Origin: a virus
IMG/VR virus record: IMGVR_UViG_3300027704_003263
Coordinates: 1 to 47,967 of that record
DNA: 47,967 nucleotides
Strand: one strand, 5' to 3'
Position numbers and translations under genes: made by a program. Every line of letters starts with the position of its first letter. Within the stretch, counting starts at the first letter, position 1. The notes below the pieces were generated by a model. The model worked only from the letters and a program-made list of their open reading frames with translations, was not told the DNA's origin and ran no database searches. Shown here one piece after another: positions 42,522 to 47,967 of this stretch.

Positions 42522-43202
42522 ATGGCAAAGATTGTTACGTGTCCCAGCTGTGGAGCAAAATATGATGTCACAGTCACACCACAATGTCCTACACCCAACT
42601 CAAACTATCTATGGATATTTGATAATGGTCATGGAGGTATTATAGACGGTGTTTATCAAACAGCAGGAAAAAGATCTCCAGTATGGCCTGATGGTGAAAT
42701 TCTTTATGAAGGAGAATTTAATAGATCAATCGTCGACAGATTAATGAAGCTTTGTACCGATGCCGGAATCGAGTGTGTTAACTTAGTTGATACTCAAGAA
42801 GATGTTCCTTTATCAGATAGAACAAGTAAAGCAAACTCAATAGCTATAGCATCTGATAAACCTTGTATATATGTAAGCATACATGCTAATGGGTTTACCA
42901 CTGAATCAGCAAATGGTTGGTCAGTATATACATCAGAAGGAGTAACTAAGTCTGATGGAATAGCTAAAATATTACTTGATGAAGCAACTGCTGAATTTCC
43001 TGATGAATATATGAGAGGAACAAAAGAATCTAATTTCTATGTTCTTAGAAACACTTCAATGCCAGCAATACTATCAGAGAACTTCTTTATGACTAACTCT
43101 GACAACTGTCATAGGTATTTGTTATCAGGAGATGGAAGAGATAGAATTGCTAAAATACATTTTGAAATGATACAAGAAGTCGAATCGGCTAAAATAATTT
43201 AA
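42522..43202 (+). CDS. N-acetylmuramoyl-L-alanine amidase (Amidase_3)
   Basis: A 226-residue protein. The catalytic motifs of the zinc amidase are: DNGHGG (H37), EGEFNRS (E65), SIHANG (H121) and ILSENFF (E186). It cuts the link between MurNAc and the first peptide residue of peptidoglycan. A short N-terminal segment has C7-x2-C10 and C22, a partial zinc-ribbon-like element that may be a binding or targeting part; only three Cys are seen. It follows the possible holin by 3 bases, so it is the likely endolysin. Confidence 0.9.
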   Translation: MAKIVTCPSCGAKYDVTVTPQCPTPNSNYLWIFDNGHGGIIDGVYQTAGKRSPVWPDGEILYEGEFNRSIVDRLMKLCTDAGIECVNLVDTQEDVPLSDRTSKANSIAIASDKPCIYVSIHANGFTTESANGWSVYTSEGVTKSDGIAKILLDEATAEFPDEYMRGTKESNFYVLRNTSMPAILSENFFMTNSDNCHRYLLSGDGRDRIAKIHFEMIQEVESAKII

Positions 43203-43229
43203 TAAAATCAATAAACGAGAGAGTGAGAC

Positions 43230-43826
43230 ATGGGAGAGATATTAATAGTAACTATAACAGCCGTTATTGGTGTAGTAGGTACATTGAGTGCAATTTGGTT
43301 AAAACATAAACTAGAACTTAATCGAATAGACCACAATCATGATTGTCCAATCGAACTTTGCGTAACAGAAGATACATTAGTACTAGAACAATTACGGGAA
43401 ACGCTAGACCAAATCCACGCAGATCGAATTTCAATATTTTCATTTCACAACGGCGGCCACTACTATTCTGGTAAGTCAATGCAAAAGATGTCAATGTCAT
43501 ACGAACAAATAGATAACGGCATATCAAGCACAATGATGGCAAAACAAAATATTCCAGTTTCTGCTTGTATTACAACTATACAACCATTAATGGATAACGG
43601 CGAGTTTTGGTGTGTTGATACAAAACAGTATCCAGATGGATTATGTAAACATCATTTACTAGTAGACGGAGTAAAATCTACATATGCATGGCCAATAATT
43701 GATTTACATAAAAATATTATAGGTATATTACGGGTTGATTACGTTAAACGTAAGACTACATTAAAAGAAGAAGATACCGACTTACTTAAACAACTTGCAT
43801 TACAACTTCCTGGATATCTAACTTAA
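43230..43826 (+). CDS. Membrane-anchored GAF-like protein
   Basis: A 198-residue protein. Residues about 3-24 are a transmembrane segment (ILIVTITAVIGVVGTLSAIWL). After it come a His/Cys-containing segment (NHDCPIELCV) and a GAF-like fold: RISIFSFHNGGHYYSGKSM, QPLMDNGEFWCVD, YAWPIIDLHKNIIGILRVDYVKR and LLKQLALQLPGYL. GAF domains bind small ligands. With the amidase and holin just upstream, a role in timing of lysis is possible, but not shown. The ATG has GAGAG 8 bases before it. Confidence 0.6.
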   Translation: MGEILIVTITAVIGVVGTLSAIWLKHKLELNRIDHNHDCPIELCVTEDTLVLEQLRETLDQIHADRISIFSFHNGGHYYSGKSMQKMSMSYEQIDNGISSTMMAKQNIPVSACITTIQPLMDNGEFWCVDTKQYPDGLCKHHLLVDGVKSTYAWPIIDLHKNIIGILRVDYVKRKTTLKEEDTDLLKQLALQLPGYLT

Positions 43827-43831
43827 ATCAT

Positions 43832-43859
43832 TTGATATTATAGATTTTTTTCTTATAAT
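43832..43859 (+). promoter_or_regulatory. Promoter before the four-segment membrane protein gene
   Basis: TTGATA at 43832-43837, a 16-base spacer, TATAAT at 43854-43859 (TTTGAT with a 17-base spacer is an alternative). The ATG at 43866 coincides with the predicted transcript start. No Shine-Dalgarno. Confidence 0.5.
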
Positions 43860-43865
43860 ATATAA

Positions 43866-44213
43866 ATGAATCTAAAATATATTGCAATTGCAGCTTTATT
43901 ATTTACTGTAGGACAAACATTGGTGTGGGTACAAGTTAATGGACCGATTATGTGGCAATGGGCCAAGGACTGGCGTTGGGCATTAATTCTATGTGGTATT
44001 CCAATTACAATTCTTTTTATGGAAGCTACCCGATTAGCAGTCTCTGGATTTGATGGCTTATTTTGGCCGGGCCGGTTTGTGTCATTTGTATCTGGAATAA
44101 TTATTTTTTCAGCATTAACGTATCTATTCCGAGGTGAAGCCGTTAATCTTAAAACTGCCACCTGTTTACTATTAGCATTTAGTATTATATTAATCCAGCT
44201 CTTTTGGAAGTAA
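43866..44213 (+). CDS. Membrane protein with four predicted segments
   Basis: A 115-residue protein. Hydrophobic segments lie at about 5-24, 38-59, 71-88 and 95-114, with short charged loops (AKDWR, RGEAVNLK). The size and layout resemble small four-segment phage or bacterial membrane proteins; no family is recognised. Its place after the lysis genes could point to lysis control or superinfection exclusion, but there is no evidence. Confidence 0.6.
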   Translation: MNLKYIAIAALLFTVGQTLVWVQVNGPIMWQWAKDWRWALILCGIPITILFMEATRLAVSGFDGLFWPGRFVSFVSGIIIFSALTYLFRGEAVNLKTATCLLLAFSIILIQLFWK

Positions 44214-44228
44214 CGGTATTTATATTAA

Positions 44229-45452
44229 ATGCTACACGAATACGAAACACAAAGTACTTTAAATCCTAAACTATGGGAGAACTCAAACCTTAAGGATGGA
44301 CTATCAGCTAAATTTTTGCGAATAGCAAATGCATTTTTTGACTTCCTTGAAGTGTCAGACGATGTTACAATACTCGATGTATTACTTATAGGCAGCAATG
44401 CTAATTATAATTGGACAGATACATCGGATATAGATCTTCATGTTGTTATTGATTATCAATCAGTTGGAGACAATCTACATTTAGTTAAAAATTACATGAT
44501 GGCTAAAAAAAGCATATGGAATACAAACTATCCACTTAAATATAAAGGAATGGATATTGAGTTGTATGCTCAAGATTGGAACTCTCAACTTCACTCATCG
44601 GTAGGACAATATTCTATTATGAAAGACAAATGGATTAAAAAACCAAATGCTGATATAATTTCAATTGACGACGAAGTGATTGATGCAAAGATGGCTCCAT
44701 TACAATATGAAATTGAACAACTTTCAGAAAATGATCCAAAGTTAGAATATCGTATTAAATATATATTGTCACGTTTATATAAAATGCGACAAACTGGATT
44801 GGAAGCTGAGGGTGAATATTCTATAGAAAATCTAGCATTTAAGAAACTGCGTTCTAAAGGTCTATTAGCTCGTTTAAAAGACTTTGCAAAACGTATTGCA
44901 ATTAGCCAATTACAATTAGAACAAGTTGTAGGCCAAGTAAAAATAGACGGTATAGGCGATTTGGCAGCACATATGGCAAAACGTAAGACGCTGGACAAAA
45001 CTGGTTGGAAGAATGTGTTAAAATATATGAATGCAGTTGAAGATCCACAAGGCCAATGGAAATATCCAAAACAATGTACCATGATACCAAGTGGAAACAT
45101 AACAATGAAAAATGTTCCATATAAAGTATTAGGGATAGACAATACAGGTCATAGCAAAATAATGCACCCAGAGAAAGATTACGGTTATCCGGGCGGAGAA
45201 GTTTTAGAAATACCAATAACACCAGAACATAATACTATACTCAAGAAATTAAAAAAATTGCTGATTAGTATGAAAACTGTAACCGAGCAAGATCTTGCCG
45301 GACCATTTGGTAAAGAACACAATTATGCTGATTTCGGCGGACCATGGGGAACTGGCCATCGGCATAAAACTGACTTTAAAAAAGGCCCTGGCAAACATCC
45401 AACGGATTCAATTTCAAAAAATTGGAAAAACAAAAGTGTAACAAAATATTAA
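44229..45452 (+). CDS. Putative nucleotidyltransferase
   Basis: A 407-residue protein. LLIGSNANYNWTDTSDIDLHVV (residues 52-73) is a nucleotidyltransferase motif: G55-S56, then D67-x-D69, and the second segment GMDIELYAQDW gives a further Asp. The C-terminal half is helical and then has an unusual Gly/His-rich region (KEHNYADFGGPWGTGHRHKTDFKKGPG). The target is unknown. A possible role is tRNA or protein adenylylation. It is preceded by a short gap with TATTTATA. Confidence 0.7.
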   Translation: MLHEYETQSTLNPKLWENSNLKDGLSAKFLRIANAFFDFLEVSDDVTILDVLLIGSNANYNWTDTSDIDLHVVIDYQSVGDNLHLVKNYMMAKKSIWNTNYPLKYKGMDIELYAQDWNSQLHSSVGQYSIMKDKWIKKPNADIISIDDEVIDAKMAPLQYEIEQLSENDPKLEYRIKYILSRLYKMRQTGLEAEGEYSIENLAFKKLRSKGLLARLKDFAKRIAISQLQLEQVVGQVKIDGIGDLAAHMAKRKTLDKTGWKNVLKYMNAVEDPQGQWKYPKQCTMIPSGNITMKNVPYKVLGIDNTGHSKIMHPEKDYGYPGGEVLEIPITPEHNTILKKLKKLLISMKTVTEQDLAGPFGKEHNYADFGGPWGTGHRHKTDFKKGPGKHPTDSISKNWKNKSVTKY

Positions 45453-45462
45453 AAGCAAACAT

Positions 45463-45654
45463 ATGAAATCAAAAGGACTAGGAGATAGTATAAAAAAGAT
45501 TACATCGGCAACAAGATTAGATCAATTATCAGACAAGATTGCTAGACTACTAGATGAAGATTGTGGTTGTGATGAAAGGCAAGAATGGCTCAATGAAAAA
45601 ACTAAAGATTGGCCCATGTATAAAAAAGGAAATGTAAATGGCAACAATAAGTAA
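45463..45654 (+). CDS. Small protein with CGC motif
   Basis: A 63-residue protein. It has GLGDSIKKITSATRLDQLSDKIARLL followed by DCGCDERQEWLNE. The pattern GLGD-x-I-xK-xT-AT then CGC-x2-R-(Q/K)-E-x-LN occurs in a small family of proteins in phages and bacteria whose role I do not know. It overlaps the next gene by 17 bases. Confidence 0.55.
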   Translation: MKSKGLGDSIKKITSATRLDQLSDKIARLLDEDCGCDERQEWLNEKTKDWPMYKKGNVNGNNK

Positions 45655-46354
45655 AATTGGTATACAACAAGGATTAACCAGTAAAGCAGAACATATAACA
45701 CGTATCATTGATGCATTGGATGGCACTGCTACTACTGAAGTTGTAGCAACAGGTAGTTTTACCGGATCATTTGCAGGAATATATGCCGGGACAATCACTA
45801 GTGCGTCATATGCAGTTACCGCATCATATGCAGAAAACGCAGGAGGAAGTGGAGCAGGATTTCCATTTACTGGCGATGCTCAAATATCTGGTAGTTTATT
45901 GGTATCCGGATCATTCATAAATTTTCAATCGGCGTCACAAGTAATATTACCAAATTCGACACTAGGCCCTTCAACGATAACAGTTGCGGCACATACATTA
46001 CCAGCTGGAGGTCGAACTAGAGTATTATTGAGTACGGATACCCAAACAATTACAGTAGAACTACCAACCGCGTCAGATTTATATTTAGGATATGAATGGA
46101 CATTTGATGTTGCAACTATCGGCGGTACCAATGCCAAATTTGTAATAGAAAGTGGATCTGCTATAATATCTGGGACAACACAGGCATCATCCCCGGGAGT
46201 TTATTTAAATGTAGACAAACTAACTATGGATACTGCTGCAGGAGTACGGCAAAGTGATTCATATATGATACGTAGCCTAGGAGCCAATGGGTGGAGATTC
46301 AATGCATCTGCAAGAGTAGCAGCATCTGTCTCTAGTTCAAATCAAGCAGGATAA
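45638..46354 (+). CDS. Virion-like protein (tail fibre/decoration type)
   Basis: A 238-residue protein. SFTGSFAGIYAGTITSASYAVTASYAEN is a repetitive Gly/Ser/Ala/Tyr segment typical of phage fibre and other structural proteins; beta-strands follow. No catalytic motif. A tail-fibre, whisker or head-decoration role is likely from composition. AAAGGAAATGTAA before the ATG contains a ribosome site (AAGGA). Confidence 0.6.
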   Translation: MATISKIGIQQGLTSKAEHITRIIDALDGTATTEVVATGSFTGSFAGIYAGTITSASYAVTASYAENAGGSGAGFPFTGDAQISGSLLVSGSFINFQSASQVILPNSTLGPSTITVAAHTLPAGGRTRVLLSTDTQTITVELPTASDLYLGYEWTFDVATIGGTNAKFVIESGSAIISGTTQASSPGVYLNVDKLTMDTAAGVRQSDSYMIRSLGANGWRFNASARVAASVSSSNQAG

Positions 46355-46368
46355 TATAAAGGAATAAA

Positions 46369-47349
46369 ATGCAATACAAAATGATTAAGCTTAAAAACAT
46401 ATTATTAGAAGAACCTGGAACTAAACAGACTATATCTAATTTACGCGATGGTGCGAAGGTTTGGAACGGTATATATAATGCTACATTAGATTGGAAAAAA
46501 CATTTAGTCGATGTTGGGGCTACTACCGTAACCAGTACTGGTAAAAAACGTAATGAATTAAACAATCCTGAATGGGATAATCTGCCTAACTGGCTGAAGG
46601 GTGATGGTTCTCATCCATATGGAGATCGAATATGGCTATGGCCACAAGCAGGACGTGCATTCTTAAAAATGAAATCAGCAGCAGCAGTAGACGGCGTAAC
46701 CATAATTGTTACAAATGCATACCGAGATGTATTTCATCAAGCTCTTGTTAAAGACCTAAACACAAATGGAAAAACTGGGTTACCAGTAGCTGCCCTAGGA
46801 AAAAGTAATCATGGATTTGGTCTTGCTATTGATGTTTCACGAGGTGCAGGACGAGAATGGATGATAAAGAATGGACTTAGATATGGTTGGTCTTGGTTCG
46901 GATCGGGTGACCTACCACATTTCAATTATTATCCAATATTATTAGCAAACAATTTGAGGTTCGGATCTGATGTAAGTAAAAGAAAACTTCAAAGATATCT
47001 TAAAAAATCAGACAAAAAAATGGCTAAAATTGTTTTACCAGACATACAAACAGCTGTCGAAAAAGCTAAAACGACACCCCCAACTAGTACTCGCAATCAT
47101 TATAATGATATAGAATCATCGCCTGATATATATAATTATCCTATTTTAAGTTCTTCAAATTTTGAAGCATGGAAAGATTCCATAGACAAAAAAACAAATA
47201 TTCCTTTTTATAAAATAAATCCAATTGTATTAGTAGGCAATATAGATTCGGCCGATACAATTAATACAAAGGAATATAACCCAGAATCTAAACAATGGAA
47301 AACTAAACTCAATCTGTTACCATCGGTAACTATTAATGCAAAAAAATAA
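46369..47349 (+). CDS. M15 (VanY-type) peptidase with capsid-targeting-like N-terminus
   Basis: A 326-residue protein. The peptidase motif is SNHGFGLAIDV (H148, D155), with LPHFNY (H184) as the second metal His: a D,D-carboxypeptidase/L,D-endopeptidase-like M15 enzyme acting on cell-wall peptides. The N-terminus is MQYK-MIKLKNILLEE; the second ATG at 46381 gives MIKLKNILLEE, with an L-x-E site. AAAGGA supports the ATG at 46369. The 130 residues after the domain are Lys/Ser-rich and unassigned. If the leader directs packaging, the enzyme could be injected at infection or present in the head. Confidence 0.82.
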   Translation: MQYKMIKLKNILLEEPGTKQTISNLRDGAKVWNGIYNATLDWKKHLVDVGATTVTSTGKKRNELNNPEWDNLPNWLKGDGSHPYGDRIWLWPQAGRAFLKMKSAAAVDGVTIIVTNAYRDVFHQALVKDLNTNGKTGLPVAALGKSNHGFGLAIDVSRGAGREWMIKNGLRYGWSWFGSGDLPHFNYYPILLANNLRFGSDVSKRKLQRYLKKSDKKMAKIVLPDIQTAVEKAKTTPPTSTRNHYNDIESSPDIYNYPILSSSNFEAWKDSIDKKTNIPFYKINPIVLVGNIDSADTINTKEYNPESKQWKTKLNLLPSVTINAKK

Positions 47350-47356
47350 TAAACCA

Positions 47357-47827
47357 ATGATAAAACTTAAAAACATATTGAATGAATCATATGTATTAGG
47401 AGTAAATGACAATGACGTAATTGCTGCTACTATAGTAGGAGAAGCTGGTGGTGAGGGGTACGAAGGTATGCAAGCCGTAAAAAATGTTTTGCAGAATCGA
47501 TCAAATAAGAAAGGTACAATAGCTGCTCGTGAATCATTGCGTCCACGTCAATTTTCAATGTGGGATAACGCAACTGGCGGCGTAAGTGTTCCTGATGATT
47601 TTAATAAAGATGGTCGATCTAAAACAATACAATCAATAATTGATATGTATAAAAAACATTCTAAATGGGACACTGCTTTAACATTGGCTAAGTCCAATGT
47701 AGAAGATATAACCGGCGGAGCTACTATGTATTATGCATCAGGTGGAACCCAAACTATAGATCCTCCATATTGGGCTTCAGATTGGCAAGATCCTATTGTA
47801 ATAGGAAATCATACTTTTGGTAATTAG
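47357..47827 (+). CDS. SleB-like cell-wall hydrolase with capsid-targeting-like N-terminus
   Basis: A 156-residue protein from the ATG at 47357, chosen because it yields MIKLKNILNES and lies 8 bases after the previous stop; the ATG at 47336 is inside the previous gene. AATIVGEAGGEGYEGMQAVKNVLQNR has the Glu of the SleB/CwlJ hydrolase family, followed by RPRQFSMWDN and YYASGG, also typical. It cleaves the glycan or peptide part of peptidoglycan. L8-N9-E10 is an LxE site. It is the third wall hydrolase within 5.5 kb. Confidence 0.8.
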   Translation: MIKLKNILNESYVLGVNDNDVIAATIVGEAGGEGYEGMQAVKNVLQNRSNKKGTIAARESLRPRQFSMWDNATGGVSVPDDFNKDGRSKTIQSIIDMYKKHSKWDTALTLAKSNVEDITGGATMYYASGGTQTIDPPYWASDWQDPIVIGNHTFGN

Positions 47828-47830
47828 TAT

Positions 47831-47859
47831 TTGGTTATTTACCTGATATTTATTATTAT
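47831..47859 (+). promoter_or_regulatory. Sigma70-type promoter near the right end
   Basis: TTGGTT at 47831-47836, a 17-base spacer, TATTAT at 47854-47859. The ATG of the next gene is 6 bases downstream (47865), without a Shine-Dalgarno. A 16-base stretch (47841-47856) is identical to part of the promoter at 8147. Confidence 0.55.
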
Positions 47860-47864
47860 ATATT

Positions 47865-47967
47865 ATGGAAGATTCAAGAAACTTTGTTGACGAATTATTT
47901 ATACGATCCATCAATCATATGAAAACTGATAATTGGAAATGGCCCGACACCTGGGATACAGATCATA
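47865..47967 (+). CDS. Start of an unknown gene (partial)
   Basis: The frame is open to the right edge: MEDSRNFVDELFIRSINHMK then a Trp/Asp-rich piece. Only 34 residues are present. It lies directly after a promoter, like other operon starts in this window. No function can be read. Confidence 0.5.
   Translation, partial: MEDSRNFVDELFIRSINHMKTDNWKWPDTWDTDH

Noticed and set aside
43830-43853. T-run at 43845-43851 as a terminator
   Set aside because: The preceding sequence makes only a 4-bp stem with a 2-base loop, which is too weak, and the stretch lies in a promoter spacer.
1-47967. tRNA, CRISPR, insertion sequences, integrase, attachment sites
   Set aside because: I saw no tRNA-like cloverleaf with a matching T-arm, no spaced repeats, no transposase or integrase motif.

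Overview
The window is a stretch of an AT-rich, tailed double-stranded DNA phage genome. Every gene that can be supported lies on the + strand, most stop and start codons touch or overlap, and no gap longer than about 100 bases lacks a gene. A T4-type replication set (gp32, UvsX, RNase H/FEN, gp41, gp43, gp45, gp44, gp62) sits next to contractile-tail baseplate genes, so this is a myovirus-like phage with a T4-style replisome. AT-richness, a B12-dependent ribonucleotide reductase and a large sugar-metabolism block fit a marine or freshwater phage. The host cannot be read with confidence.

Layout. 1-5375: end of the tail tape measure gene and four baseplate/hub genes. 5400-9136: a compact second DNA polymerase of family A, a possible nuclease, and small proteins, two of which start with a shared MIRLK peptide. 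9237-13644: ssDNA-binding protein, recombinase, 5' nuclease and replicative helicase, ending in a clear terminator. 13740-21767: class II ribonucleotide reductase, a histone-like peptide, 7-deazaguanine genes (folE, queD, queE), thioredoxin, a GroES-like protein and the family B DNA polymerase. 21801-28493: unknown genes, a glycosyltransferase, a DpdA-like transglycosylase, sliding clamp, dUTPase and clamp loader. 28530-42287: an Fe-S type nuclease, a SLOG-like protein, then about 12 kb of glycosyltransferases and nucleotide-sugar or modifying enzymes. 42333-47967: lysis and membrane genes, a nucleotidyltransferase, a virion-like protein, two further peptidoglycan hydrolases and a partial gene.

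How the parts fit. FolE, QueD and QueE take GTP to 7-carboxy-7-deazaguanine, and the DpdA-like protein would exchange a 7-deazaguanine for guanine in DNA. No QueC is visible here. The clamp, clamp loader, polymerase, helicase, gp32, UvsX and RNase H form a nearly complete replisome; a primase is not seen.

Main observations. (1) Four otherwise unrelated proteins share an N-terminal M-I-(K/R)-L-K peptide ending in an (L/I)xE site, like the T4 capsid-targeting sequence cut by the prohead protease; two of them are cell-wall hydrolases. (2) About eleven sigma70-type promoters (TTGGnn, about 17 bp, TATAAT or TATTAT) precede operons, and several put the predicted transcript start on the start codon, with no Shine-Dalgarno. 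(3) A second, altered family A polymerase is present. (4) A heptamer repeat surrounds the gp32 promoter. All statements rest on reading the sequence; no database search was run.
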